Assembly (NCBI RefSeq): GCF_031877795.1
Contig: NC_133946.1
Location: 12,065,144-12,129,143, forward strand
Origin: Strix aluco
Lineage: Eukaryota > Chordata > Aves > Strigiformes > Strigidae
Length of the DNA stretch: 64,000 nt
Reading direction: 5' to 3'
Position numbers and translations under genes: made by a program. The notes below the pieces were generated by a model. That model did not search any database and had not been told where the DNA came from. It worked only from the letters and a program-made list of their open reading frames with translations. Positions within the stretch are counted from its first letter, which is position 1; each line of letters starts with the position of its first letter. Shown here one piece after another: positions 1-14,200 of the stretch.

Positions 1-3000
1 AAATTGGCCAGATCTGAGCCGTAATCCATGAAGAGTTAAATCCTGAAATACTGCCAGTTATTAAAATTAAAGCTATCTTCAAGTCATATCCGGAATGCTG
101 TCACTTTTCAAAAGAAAGAAACGGTATCTACCCACGGACAGCCAGATGTACCAACAGAATTTAAAAGGGCTGGTACACAATTCAGTGGCTATCGAGCGTG
201 TGAAGTGCTCCACCAAAGTGACACTCTTTAGAAGAGAGGGCACATTTTGGAGGCTCATCCAACCCAAGAATGTATCTTCCTCCCACTTCCCTGTAACACG
301 TATAATATCTCCAAGAGGGCCAAAGCTCATTACTTCTTTTGCAGTGACAGCTGTCAGCAAATAGCATTTAATTTCAATGTGAAATATTCAATTCAGAAAA
401 AAGCTGCTACTACAGCACCTGCAAAATTTTTTGCAGATGGACCTCTGAAACCCCTTGCTGCTCTGGTCATACTTCCAATATTTAATAACTGGAGCAGAAG
501 CCAAGGCAAACACACAGCTCACTATCCTTTCCCGATCCCTAAAGCTGCTGTTAAGTGCTTGCAGTTGCTGCAAACAGCCCCACCAAAATGGACAGGGGAT
601 TCTAACAAGGCCACAATTCTTTCCCTCACTTACATTTGTGAGGATGTCACATATTCATGTCTAAGCAGCTTTGTTTTAGCACAGGCGTGTGCAACAATCG
701 ATGCCTCTTCCATCCACCCCTAAAAGCAAGAACAGACTTACGAACTTGCTCTGTCCTCCTCTTCATGAGCTGAAATCACCTAAGGGAGCATTCAGTTTAG
801 TTGGACATAATATCTACCTGTTCAGAGATCTTTTACAATAAAAGCAGAGAATGACTTTGATGTCTGTATCAAAAGTAAGAATCGGGTAATTATAAGACAG
901 GAGTATACAGGCACGAAGAACACTTGGTATAATATCAATCAGCCTACAAGACACAGATCTATTCCAAAGGTACTAAATGCATCAAATGCCCAAGACAACT
1001 CTCACACGTTTCTACATTCCTAAGCAGTGCCTAGGGGGAAAGCACCGCTGGAGATCAGTCCCACTGCACAAAGGCCGACTTGTCTGTGCAGCCCTGATCA
1101 AATGTCGGTTCTGTTTCGAGCAGCTCTGCGGAGATGGCTCTCCTGGGACCAGCCGACTTCCCAGAGCAAGCCACTACAATAACAGCTTTGTACCAAATCG
1201 AATGTCAAGAAGACCCAAGAGATCCATGAAAGGACAATCCTTCATGCTTGGGCAGATCCCAAAGCTAGCCCAGACACTGTCCCAGACACTTACTGCTTCC
1301 TCGGTCATTCCTGAGAAACCACTTACTACCACGCTGCCAAAGCCGTCGAACCAGCCAGCCAGAGAACACTGCGACGCTGCAGCCCGTCACGCTCCCCTCA
1401 GCGCTGCCTTCGCCAGCACTCAGAAATCCCCTCGTTCACAAAGTTATTTTCTTTGTTTGTTGCTTTAAAATGTCAGTCATTACTGCAAAAACTATGAGGC
1501 ACTGAGAGAGGGGAAAAAAGTTTTACTTGCAACGATGACTGTATGCAAAGTATCCTCTGTCTTGCCTGACAAGCATCACACCTTAAAGGCAATAAAAGAG
1601 GGAATGATCTGTGCAACAGAAGCAAATAATACAGCCTAGAGAACAATGGATAAGCACTGAAAACCAGCACAACTGCAGCTTTAGTCATCCATGAGCATTA
1701 AGTGGCAACTGATAAAATAGCAAATTACAGTCAACTTGAAATAACACAGGAAAAAACGCAGCACTAATGGTACCTGCACGATCACAGGCTTCAGACAGCC
1801 TGTATCACACAGAGACATTAAAATCACTGGGAATGTCTCTATTAAAATGTCTGTTTAGTGTGTTGTGGAAAAGAGAAAGACAACGGTAACTACTGTATAT
1901 GGAAGTAAGGATGAAAAGGATCGTCGCGTCGGTATTACACAAATCCATGCTGCTCCCACAGCTTGTGTTCTGCAGTGGATTCCCGTACTTTGTCTGAAAA
2001 AAGACATGGTAGCAAGAGAATAATACGGGAAAGACAACATGGGTGATGAGAGATAATAAAATGATTCCTTATGCAAAGAGATAATAAAAGATTCAGATTC
2101 TTCAGCAAGGGAAACAGATACTAAAGAGAGAAATACCACAGTCATTCAGAAAGGAAGGGTGAACAATCACCCTCCTCACTTCTCCATAAACCACGAGCCA
2201 GGGCATCAAATCAAAACCAAAAAAGCTTTAAAACCTCTACTGGCAATTTCAGACTGAGTAAGCGGGTTTTCTCTGCACAGAGCATGTTAAATAACGGGAT
2301 CTGTACCGGAGGACGGTATGGGAACGGAAGGATCCGAGGGGCTAAAACCAGGTTACATGGGCTGGTGGAGGACAGCTCCATGTCGGGATGAACTCGCCTC
2401 CGTGCCGCTCCCTGCTGGCGGCAAGGACAGCACACTGAAGGGCAGTGATCACAGTATTCTTTCCTTTTTTTTTTTTTTTTTAAAAATATTTTCCTAAACA
2501 TGCAGCACAATGAACTAAACGTAATTCCGAGCCATGTGCCCATTACTTGAGTAAAGGGAAAACGACCTATAATATCTTTTGGAACTATGTTTTATCCTAC
2601 ATTTTTCATATATATGTATCTTTCCATGTATTAAGCATCATTTCAGGAGTGATAATTTTCTTCTCGGGGTAAATTCAATTACCATAAAAAGAGGCTGCAG
2701 TTAGAACAGCTTGAGACCATCCCATGACCCATACAGAGCTGGAAAGGGAATGATTTCCTGTTCTATTCATGGCAGAAAATAATTATTTCTATGACTGATA
2801 AAGGTAGTTACATATTCATTTCCAATAAATCCCATGCCTCCCACATGCTGCTCTGCTATTTCCTTTCTGCAGCTGCTCTCTAGAATTAAAAGCAAGATGT
2901 AGATGTGCAGAAGCCTTACCCCTCTTTGGGGGCCCAGAATTGTGCCCTCTTTCACCAAAACCACTGTGGGAAGAGTTGAGCACAGGCTGTAACAGAGGCA

Positions 3001-5204
3001 CTGAGAACATCTTGGCTCAAAAGCCTTGAGATTTTCTACTGGAGACACATGACTGAACCTCCCGTTACAGCCATTACTTTACACACTATAACCTCTGAAC
3101 TAGAGCTAAGCCATCAATATTATACCCTAAAGTAGAACCTTGCTTTGTTAAATACCAAACGATCGAGTATCAAAGTGGCTTACAAACCTTAAGACTCAAC
3201 TTGGCAACTAAAACCCATCCTTCAAGATGTTAAACCAGCAAAGCTGAACACCGTAATCTGCTAGAGACTTGCCAGACTGCCTGTCCCAGTATTCTTCCTT
3301 CGTATCGAAGCTTTAATTGAGAACAGCAAGTCATTACTAAGAGCTAAAATACAGTCTTTTCAAGATGATAAAGGCATTTGTTCAGATGTCAGTACAAACT
3401 GATCCTCTAAATAAATTTACTCATCTCAGAAAAGCGCAAATCTTGTTCGGTAAAGATACTGAGCAGCATCCTGTTTTCCCAAAAATTTCCATTTAAAAAA
3501 ATAATTTCTCTTGTAGTCTATTTTGCATGTCAGTCCTTCATAGTAACTGCTGATAAACACTGTTAGTCAAGGAATTCGCCAGAATAACAGAAAAGCACAT
3601 TCCCATACCTCCACAAACACCTGCAGCCTCTCCAAGCACGCTCTTGGGGTATTTTTAAGGAAGGAGAGCAACCCTTGCAGTCCCACACAGGAGGTGCAAC
3701 CAAAGCCTGTTCATTCATGCTGCTGAAGAGAGCAAGGTACCTTTCCTCTTGCCTACCTCCTCACTGAAATCCTGACCAGCTGCAGCATTTATAGAAACGT
3801 AGCACACCTGGCTTGGCTAAACTGCAGATCACTTCATCTTTTACCATGAAAAAAAATATAAAATATCTTTTTTTTTAAAAAAAAAAAAAAAAAAAAGGAG
3901 CTGTATGCTGTTGTCTCAATTCATTTCAAAGCCAGAGTGCTTTGCAGAGTGACAAGCAGCACCCGTGAACAGAATGCATCAGTGCCAGGCCAGAAGACTA
4001 TAAAAGGCTGTCTGAGAAGAATGATGTTTCTACTTACTCCAGAATTAAGATGAATATAAGAACATTGGCACAGCACTAAGCCCACGCTTGCAGGCCTAGC
4101 TGACTGAGGCAAATATATCACCTCTTGACAGAAAGCAAGCATCTCTGCGCAGCAGAGCATTATCGAAATGTCAATGACACAGTAAACCCCAACAATTAAC
4201 CTAAGAATGTTGGAGGAACAGAAAGGAAAAACCTCATTCATATTTAATATGTAACTGTTCAGACTCTGCCCCCACAGCTGCACAGCTGGCTGTGAGCTTG
4301 GCTTTGAGGGACATACACATTCTCTATAGGGGGCTGAAAAGGGGCCAAGGGAAACAGAGGACTTGTGAAAGAAAATGAAGAGAGCCTCACCACACTGAGG
4401 AACTAGTTTTCTGCAAGTTATCTGCATGAAACATTCCCTCTGGCAGCCCATCTACACCCAGCACGAACGGGGCGCTCCGATGTGCATTTTCGCAGGGTCC
4501 GCACAGGCGGGAGCGATGCCGACGGCGCTCCCAGCACCCCACCCAGGCACGCTCATGGCCCTGGCGCCAGCTGCCGAGCCAGCTGCTGTCTTCTGCCCTC
4601 AGCAAGGGAAACTGCACCATTCCCAGGAAAGCTCCTAAACAAACTCTCCTTCACCTTTTCAAAATGTATGCGCTTAAGCTACGAGTAGCCCAAAGAATGG
4701 ACAGCTTAGTCTGCTGAACACCAAATGGTGCTCATTCTACTTATTCATCTCAAAATCGTTCTGTCAACAGCTTGTTCCTCCAAGCCTTATCTGGAAGTTC
4801 ATCCTCCACCACCATCACCAAAGTTCATCAGCTTGTTGGGTGCAGACTCACAAAAGCCTTGATACAATCTGTTCTGAGCACCCAAAGTTCGTGATTCTAT
4901 TTGGGAGCTTTTGCTCAAGAACTCTTCTGGCCATCAGAGAGAAATCCATAATTACACTGGAGTAAGCAAAGCAAAGTTTATTACTATAATCACAACCAAA
5001 GCTACTGTCTGTCAAGCCATTACTTATGCCAATTAACCAAAGCTGTTAAAAACAGCTTTTTACAGAAAATAACATCAATATAGTATACTCCAAGTAAGGG
5101 CAAATAAGCTTTTTTTGTTTTGTTTTTAAACGCAGCTCAGCTCACAACAATCTCCAAGTCCTTTTCCCATGCTTCTTAAAAGCAAGAAGTAAAAAGTTAC
5201 TTAC
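1..5204. other. RMDN3 intron 6 (left part), no exon recognised
   Basis: Non-coding by inspection on both strands. I looked for the expected next RMDN3 exon (human WYAVLCGQLAEHES and HVDKAIALQPENP blocks) and saw no match. It holds homopolymer runs, including a T-run near 2467-2483 and a T-then-A run at 3867-3897, but no recognisable transposon or RNA gene. Confidence 0.6.
3867..3897. repeat. T9-A20 homopolymer junction
   Basis: About nine T followed by about twenty A, a self-complementary tract within RMDN3 intron 6. It could be a degenerate retroelement tail or simple slippage; no flanking element body or target duplication was identified. Confidence 0.6.
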
Positions 5205-5265
5205 CACTGATGGCACTCGGCACTTCGATCCCACTTCTGTAAGGCAACTTCTATCTCTTCTTTCC
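5205..5265 (-). CDS. RMDN3: RMDN3 coding exon 6 (last exon in window)
   Basis: 61 nt. Acceptor TTTGCAG|GG, donor CAGTG|GTAAGT. Encodes [21 protein letters not shown], corresponding to human [21 protein letters not shown]. It ends in phase 2 inside a Trp codon, so at least one further exon beginning with G must follow; none was found between 5204 and 1. Confidence 0.9.
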
Positions 5266-8200
5266 CTGCAAATAAGTGGTCAGAGGTAAGAAATTCAGCC
5301 ACCTTCTCTCTTAACATCCTTCTCTGAGGCTGTTTGAGTACAATAATAGAATGTCATAAAAGTCATATATTTGTTAATTTTATAATACATTTGGCTTGAA
5401 AATGTCCCATAAATAATTTCACACTCTGGCAGTGATACAGAACATCCAAGGCCGCTCAAAGAGATCACACAAACTTTTAGTACAATAGCAAATTGTATTG
5501 ACCTGTCAACATGGTTTCACTCATTCGAAAGCACAGTTATCTCTAAGGAAAACATCTTCCACACTCTGTTAAGAAAAGTTAATTTGAGCTTTCAGGGGTT
5601 TTGTTCTGATGCATTTCACAGTCTCAGACCGAGGACCTGCCCCACCTCCCCCTCTCTCCTCCAAGAACCTGCAGTCTCAAAAAGCTGAAAACCGAGCGTC
5701 TATTGAAGGCTAGAAAGACTATCAAAAATAAAACTTAAAATTTCATGCTTTAAATGGCCACACTGATTTCCAGAAAAGAATAATTATATTAGATAGTTGT
5801 AGTATTAACTAACTATATTTAGTTATGTGCATAATAAACAGGACAAATTATTTAGAATCGTATCTTTTGTTGCACATTTTAACTGTAACAAAGATGATTT
5901 TTTTGTTATATTCTGACCCACCTACAGCCTTGCAAACCACACTTGAGCTAATGAAGTACAATGAGGGAATGAAACTAAACTGATTCCTCTAAGTTAACAG
6001 ACATTTAAAAATACGTTTCTTATTTATATCTGCACATGTTAGCAACATAAAAAATTAAATGCATTACAGCAAAAACTTTTTATCTTAATACCACACAGGA
6101 TATGGATGATAGGTCTGAGAAACAAACTTTTACACCTTCAACCAGCCCTTGGTCTACTTACACTATCTTCCAAAAAGCAAGATTTTTAAACACATACCAC
6201 CCCAGCACTGCTAGCTACTCAGTTAAAAAAAAAGATTGCAAGATTAAACAAACAATCCACGCCATTGTTTGCAAGTGTAGGGTTTATAAACCTGAGGTGT
6301 AATGTCAGCTTTGCCCAGCCCCTTCCCTTGCCCCCCCCCCCCAATTCCTCACCATCAGACGCGTATGATCGCTTCTCATCTGCGTCTTCCGTGATGTCAC
6401 ACATATCACTGTGTGCTCGTGCCAGGCGCCAAAGAAAGTCTTTCTGGTCCGCATACTGCAGCAAAAACATAAATGTTGTATATCAAAACCCGTTCTGCCA
6501 TTGACAAAGAGCATGAGAAAGAAAAAAATCAAGTGGGGGCATATACTGGAAGTCTCACAGACATTCTTTTGAAACCTTGACAGGCCCCAACTCTACACGA
6601 ACCGAAGCAGAGCCCCAAAAGAGCAAAGTGGATGGCCAGGTCTATAATTAAGCTTACAGTGCTACACCACTGCTATGGGTCTAATTGCTGCCGCCTTCTA
6701 ACAAGGAACACCTCCAATTCCGAGGTCAGTTCTTCAGCACTCTCTGCTAACCTCAAAACACCAGGGAAAAAAACACCCTAAACCTCATCACTTCATTAAA
6801 ATTCACAAATTGAATTTTACTTCTTTCATGGTTCAGTCTGCATTCAGTTTCACATCCTGCCTCATTCTTAAACCTGGGACAGTACTGTAGGTGTACTGCT
6901 AAATTTGAAGCAGCTGTGTTCTGACAAACTCGCTAAATTTGAAGCAGGTATGTTCTGACAAACTCAAACTTATTTAACAAAAAAAAGTAGAAAATTAAAA
7001 CACAACCACCTAACAGTTTGATTTCTTCTGTGATAGTATTGTAAATAAAAGAAACTGGGAGAATCACCAGAAAGAAGGATGCAAGAGAATTTCAGAAGCC
7101 GACAGGCCTGTCATTTCTTCCTGGTGGGAAGGAAAAACCCCCATCTACTTGAAATTAGAACCGATCAAGTTAACAGTTGTTTCTTTCCTTCTGTTCCTCC
7201 CAGAAATACAGGAGTCAAAAAAAGGTTTTGCTCTTTAAAAGGCTGGTAACCCAAAACATCGGCTTTGCTAGCTACGCAGCACTTCACTAAACCCCAACAG
7301 AGGCTGTGGGTGCAACTGCGGCGGGTCATGGCGGGACACAATGCCCGCAGCCAGACACGCGTCAGCGCTGGGTGCAGCCACTGCCTGGGGCCAGAGATAC
7401 AAGGTAATGTGTGTGTATATATATATATATTATCACCACATATATATATATATGCTGTTATCTGCAGCAGCTTGAGTAAAAGCATCACTGCCCCTTGCCA
7501 TGGTCCCACACCCCAACGGCAGCACCAACACTCACCAAACCAGGGGACCAATTCACATCCCCGATACGGTATAGAAAACCCACATTCTTGAAGGTGGCAA
7601 AACACCTACACCATCCAGGTTTTTAATCTCATTAACTAACCCACACCTAAGCATTGCCTAACCCTTCTGTTTGAATACACAACTTATTTATTTCACGAAC
7701 CACCACACAGGTGCACCGGGCAGACCAAGTTCCCTGACTATAGATCGAGCCATTGCGTATGTAACGAGGTAATCGTTCTCAAAACCTTTGCTGAGTTTAC
7801 TGTATACACAGAGTGCTGTTATTTTACACATGTACAGTGTGTTCACCCAAAGTGATGACATGATGAGACACAGAGTTCCAAGACAGAAAGCGACTGGGAA
7901 CTGGCTGCTGCTGTAGCCCAAAGAGTTTTGGCCTCCAGCCTGCTCCCAGGCTGCTCCTGAGGAAGGGGGCCACTGGAAACTGGGGGCCGCTGGAGGCTGG
8001 CCCAGTTGCTGTGTAGGACCCAGACGCTGCTAAGATATGCAATTTCCTCTTTCCAAGCTACTTAGCTGAAAACACAAATCACTGCTGGAAAATATAAAAA
8101 GGCAACTTTTACCGCCAGTTTATTATTCAGCAGCAGCTGGAACCCCTCTCTCTTCTCCTGCTCATCTCCGTCGTGCAAGCGGTCAGCCTGCTGCAGTAGC

Positions 8201-11200
8201 TGACCCAGTCCTTCCTCCAGTGAGGAGTCTAAGATTAAATGTGTTTCATCCTCATTGACGAGATCCAGGGAATCCCGCCGCACAGTTCTCACTGTTTCAC
8301 AGCTCACTTCATCCTCCCCTTCTTCACTCTCTCTCTCAGACTCCCGGTCGTAATCAGACTCAGCGTTAGCTGTGGTGTACCTTTGAGAAAAAAAAAAAAA
8401 ACAACACGAAATTAGTTTGAGAAGATGCTGTATAGCCTGTAACACTTTTATACATACGGTACAGAAAAAACAACTCTTCCCAATAGAGGAAGAGGAGTAT
8501 CTTATTTTATCCTGCAGAATACTGTACAGTACCAGTGCCTCAAACAACACACCAATCGTTATTTCTCATGTATTACACACAGCCTCAAAAAGCTGAAGAA
8601 AAGCCCCCCAAAAGTTAAGTAGAACTCAGTCACGAGCATCCACAACACTGTAGCAGCTTCTCTTAGACCTTCTGACTTCAGTGTAAGAGAATCAAACAAC
8701 TGAAACAGAGCCAGGACAATTCAGTTAAATGTATGGATTATAAAAGAGAATTTCAACAAAAAATCCAACACACTCATCCATGTGGAAAATATAACCTGAG
8801 GTTTTTAGCCTGTTCCAGGAAATTTCAAACACAATGGCTGTTTTGGCAGTATCTAGTACCTCCATCATCTTGTCTGAGCGCTAAATACGAAACAGCTTGT
8901 TCACACTGACATGTGGAAAGGTGCAAACCAGTGGGAGAGCGACCAAAAATATTTCACATCAGCAAGAAGTCCAGCACGAAGACAGCAGACGAGCCACAAA
9001 AAGACACCACATGTACAAAAACCCAGGCAATGATTAGCTGCTAAATTAGTCAAATGAATCAGGATAAAGCTCAGATCAAAGTTTCTGAAAATGGCTAAAA
9101 TTAAGCTCCTCCAAGTCATATACAGGCACCTAAGCTGGAAATTTAAACCAGCATTATATATTGACTGATACCATTGCAGGGGGGCATCTACTTACACAAC
9201 TAATTTCTTTTTGAAGACAACTCTCTATTTGTCCCACTCACATTTATCTGCAAGCTCTTAACTCAAGAACAAGCGCAAGTTAGCCAGTAATTTAAGAATG
9301 TGCACTTTTGTATTCAGGTTTTGTTGGTTTATCCGAATAGAAAGCTCTCTTCGTGAAACAAGCTGCTTCAAACCCCTTAAACGCTTAATTCTAGTGGATG
9401 TTTTTAATTGTTACCCGATTAAACTGTGCCCAAATCAACTTTACAGGTTCTGCAAGAATTAAAAGTCATTGCAGTCTGGGGGCACTCGGTAACTACAGCT
9501 GCATTCCCCTTTGTCCTGGCTGAATTTCTCCTCCGAGGGAGAGCCTGGCGCTGCCTGTGAAGCTGCCTTTGTCTGGAAACAAAGATACGTGACCCAAGTC
9601 CATATCAGAAAAAAGAAGTTACAGTAATTTGGCCACACATAGATAACAAGACACGTTTGGCTATCAAAGCTTCAATTTTCTGAGAAGCATCAATAATGCT
9701 CAAGCGTTTCCCTCTCTGGTAGAGGGTAAACAAACACCCTCACTCACCACAGCCTCCGACCCTCATCCATAAATTTAAAAATGCACCACTTTGCACTGAA
9801 ACGTTTTAAGACAAGAACTAAAGAGTCAGCCTTATCTCTGCAAAGCCAGCAAAGCAAGGGCTACAAGACAACATCCTGGAGACGACATAGGCAGCACTAA
9901 GCTAATGGATAATGCAGCAACATAGTGGTAGGTGACACTCTGTTTGAGATTAAAAGCTTCATTTCTCGGTATTTTCTTAAGATTAATTATATTATTAGTT
10001 CTCTAGACTACCTCATTTTCTGTACTTAAACAGAAACTCCTAAAATTCTCTTATTTCCTGTCCTAAGCTACTATGCAGCACAGTTGTGGGCTACACAGCT
10101 GTGACAGTCTCACTACAACATTTTACTGACAGCTGCAAAGATTTCAGTGCTTCAGCTGAAAAACACTTTCCACACCAAAGGCTCCTGAAACACAATATGG
10201 TCTTTAAAAACAGGCAGCAATGGATGGCTCCTATACACTCTTTTTCTCCACCACAAAAATGTGTTTTCTCCAAGATGCTGCCAGTTTAAAAAGACAAGTA
10301 ATGCCGTATATAACTTCATAAACTCAGTTTTCAGAAAGATTAAGGGATTTAGATGTTATCAGCCTGTTCTCTCGAGTTTACAATGATGGAAAGTTCTTAA
10401 ATGCTTTAGGACATTGAGGCCTCTGGCTAGCACACATCCTGAATGAAAATGAAAACATGCATCTGGAACACAAAAGCACATGGAAAGGGGAGGCAAAGAA
10501 GCCCAAAAGCCCAATGCAGTGCCAAAGCAATATAGAAAAATGAAGCAGCCCAAGACCTCTGGGCTCCTGAAAGCTCGTGATGATTTTTGTGAATTGTATA
10601 TGAAATCAGAGGAGATGCTTATGTCCATGTGGTTTACAAAATAAAGCTGAAATGTGAGCCTCTCTTTCTGAATGTCATTAAAAGATCACAACTGCCAGAA
10701 ATGAATACGCCACTGAAACGTATCTGTTGAGAACAGTCTCATTCTTCCTCCCAGTGGCTGCTAAAAAGCTTGAATCGTCTTTTCCAAAATTTACATTTCC
10801 TACTCCGATCTTCTACTAGAAAATTTTAGTATTTACATCTCTAAAAGACAATATTGCACACTAAAGGCAGCTGGTCTTGAATAGACTAATATTATACCTA
10901 TTTGTATAGGACAAATACCAGAGTGAGAAATTATCAACTTTTTTTTTTTTTTAAATCAGATGAGAGCTGCTTATCCACTAGTTCTCCACAATGGTCATTA
11001 AACCTAATTACAGATTTTAAAAAAAATTTAAGAACTCCTCCAACCATCACTAAGTTCCCAAGAAAGTAATGAGGCTTTGCAGTAAAACAGATCCCTGCTC
11101 CACAGCTCTCTTGAGGCCCCCTACAGAGGAGGCCACTCTGAACCTTAGAATTGTTGTTGGCCTCTGTCGTGACTTCAGATTTTCTCAGGATCAGATGACA

Positions 11201-14200
11201 CCTAGGCCTGGTATCTGTTGAAAAAGACCACCATTTTCAGCACGCTTTACAAAAATGCATCAGCACCCTGATGACTCAATGCATCTGTTATTATCTAGAT
11301 AGCAAGGTCTTATCTTCAAAACTATATAGTTTTAAAATTTGTTCTGCAGCCTTGTTACCTATGACACCATCGTGAATCACTTGCTCCCTAATTTCGCTTT
11401 CATATGAACACCCACTCCAGAGGAATGAAGCAGTTCTATAACCTGAATGAGATCACAGCTGCTCTTTCCTGCTTCACTAATTCCAGCTCCTAAAGATAAA
11501 GAACTAACACCACAAGGTTTTATGGCAGTCACAAAGCCCGTTTTCCTGTGGATCCGTCTCCTTTGTTCTAGGAGGCAGCTGCAGTAATGCCTGCCCTGTC
11601 CCCTGATTACAAACCCGTGCTACCAAGTGTCAGTTTGCACCAGGTGACTCGTCATTAAGCCGCTAACGAACAGCACGTCATGTCCACGTTCTGCCTGCCC
11701 TGCTCTCAGTGCTGTAGTTAACTTCTCTCTTTAAATTACATTTCAGCTTCTCCAGGAAAACATATACAGGCAGCGCTGCATGTTTTAGAACACTTACACA
11801 CCTCAAAAGCTACAGAATTCGTCTGATTAAGGCCCCAAAGAGCGTTTCAACAGAAAGGCAGCAGTCACACTTTTGCAGTAGACCTCTTGTTATCTATCTA
11901 ATGTGACAATACTTGCATCTGTATTGTAATTTTACCAATGTTCTTGAACTACCCGGTACTTTTCACCTGTTTTTAAGCTATAAGAATGTAAGCAACACAA
12001 CTGATCAGTGTGACACATTGAGAAAAATCTGTAAGAAATACCCTAGCTGAAGACATTTTAGTAAATTGAAATATATTTAACTTTTTCGAGTTTTCCAGAC
12101 ATTCTAAAATACATTATTGTACGGAAATTTTCTGTATAAGCTTTCTCAGTCAAGTCTCGAGATTTCTACTTCCCTTCTTCCTGCAAGGTTCTCTAACCAA
12201 ATCATTGCTTAAAAAAAAAAAACCAACCCTCTAAAAGTGTATTTTTTTCCTTCTCCCCTTTCCTGAAAGTTGGAATTGTTGCACTTCTCGCAATCTGGCC
12301 CTGGCAGTAGTAAACTTACTGTAATAAAAGCAAATAAAAACAGTCCAGACACCTCGTGGGGAACATCCCTGCCTTTACATTATCAACTGCTCAGATGTAA
12401 GTAACTGGGCACCAAGGCTGCCGAAAGCCAGCTCTATCCTGGTGCTCTGCTTACCCTCCTTCACTTTCTCCATCGTCCGTATTAGCTGCTCCTGAGCTGG
12501 CTGTGAAATAAATTGAACTGGAGCCTGTGGAATCACTTCTTTCTCTAGGAAACGGGAACCGCCTCCGGCGAGTTACTTTCTGGGTTTCTTCCAGATGGGA
12601 CCTTTGAGGAAGGCAAAAAGAGAAACAAACAAACGTTTGATAGTGAAACGTCTGCTACTTCACCACCCTTCTCCTCTCTAGCAGATTCTATCCAATTTGC
12701 TTTATATCCGAAGAATTCACAAGGGGACTTACTCTTGCTTACACGAACATCCTGCTACCACACAGCGAACCCTGTACTCTGCAGCTAAAGCAAGTGTGAC
12801 CATGGACTTGGTCCATATACAACCCATATAGAATCCACACACAAAGGGGTGATCCTATCACATGCATTCCTCCGATTTCCTCAATGAACAGAGGCAAAGG
12901 GATCCTGAAACACCTTGCACATATAGGACCTTTTATTCTATATCCAGAGTTACCTGCAGTTGGCAGCAATTAGAGAGAAAAGAGCAGTAACGAGACACAA
13001 ACATTTACAGAACAAAAAACCTTCCCAACCCAGAATACGAAGCAAGTGTCACTACTTGCTTCTCTGTAAGAAAAAAAACCCCAACTCTGGCTAAACATAC
13101 AACTTTTTTTACATTAATCTCACTGGAGGTCAAGACGTGATGCCAGTGGCAACTAGAGAGACACTCTTTCCACTCTGGGATTTTAAATTTAACATCCTCA
13201 ATCATGGCTGTTTTACCATGCTATGGAGTGAATACGTGCAACAGTAGAGAAAGTCATTAAGGGGCAGGGCAATACCTGACTTCACCAACGATTTCCACAG
13301 CCAAGTGCTGCAGGCTGTTTCGGAGCTCCTCCACTTCTTTTCTGAGCTCTGCAATGTTTCTCAGCACGACGTCGAGGCGCTCCAGCACATCCCCCTGTTC
13401 GTCACGCACGAGGAGAGGTGTGTGCACAGCACCATCTCCCGCCGCCACGGGAACCAGCGCTCTGGGCACGGCTTCAAGAAAACAAGAGGAGAAGTAGTAG
13501 TTCATTAGAGGCAAACAGGAAAGGATTCCACATGAGCAGTCTTTGTACAATTTTGTTTTCAGAAGATGCAGGACATGAGGCTTGGTCTCAAGCATGCCTG
13601 GCCTGAGGTTTGGGTTTACTTCTCCCTTCTCTGACAGCAGCATCTAGCCACGCTTAACAGATCTGCAACAGCAATTAGGGGTGAACAAAGCTCTTTTAAC
13701 TGCAATTCTATAAAAATCCCCTTGTAAATTTTTTTTTAAATGAGCAAAATCCATACTGAATATGACAAAGACCACTGTAGATGAAGAAACTGCTGGGTTT
13801 TTTTGAAGTCCGTACTGCAAATGAATTTAATTCCTATTCTCCACACTTCTGCACTAACATCACACTGAAAAACTACGCTCTGCTTCTCTCCTGAATTGAA
13901 GCAACTCAGGAGGCCATCAGCCAGGAAAGCAACCAGCTTACAAGAGAACATGTGCTCTTTGAATGAACAAAGACAATGGAAGCTAGTTTTGGCCAAAAAA
14001 TACCTATTCTTTAAAAAAAAAAAAAACCAAAAAACCCAACCCTCTGTTCTCATTCAAGGAAAAAAAACCCCACAGAAACTCAAAGAGGAGACAGCAGACT
14101 TTACGTAGCATTTTACTCATTAAAATGTGTCGTTGCCTTCTACTGAGTATCTAGAACATTACCAGTGTGTCTGACCCTTAAGTCTCCTTGTAGATACAGC

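Larger units (their letters stand above)
6456..8112. other. RMDN3 intron 4
   Basis: Non-coding. Contains a 34-bp tandem duplication (6898-6965) and a TA-rich tract with hairpin potential (7408-7454). No gene or mobile element was recognised. Confidence 0.7.

Noticed and set aside
739-772. Short segment flanked by TTTCAG and GTAAGT on the minus strand
   Set aside because: Looks like a 28-nt exon, but it does not continue the phase or sequence expected after RMDN3 exon 6 (needs a G to complete Trp, then YAVL).
3921-4451. 176-codon minus-strand frame in RMDN3 intron 6
   Set aside because: Checked as a possible RMDN3 3' exon or nested gene; the sequence has no similarity to RMDN3 or any family I recognise.
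4720-4900. Possible CR1-like fragment (GTGATTCTATTTGGG)
   Set aside because: Only a few words recall bird CR1 ends; no terminal octamer repeat or reverse-transcriptase remnant could be seen.
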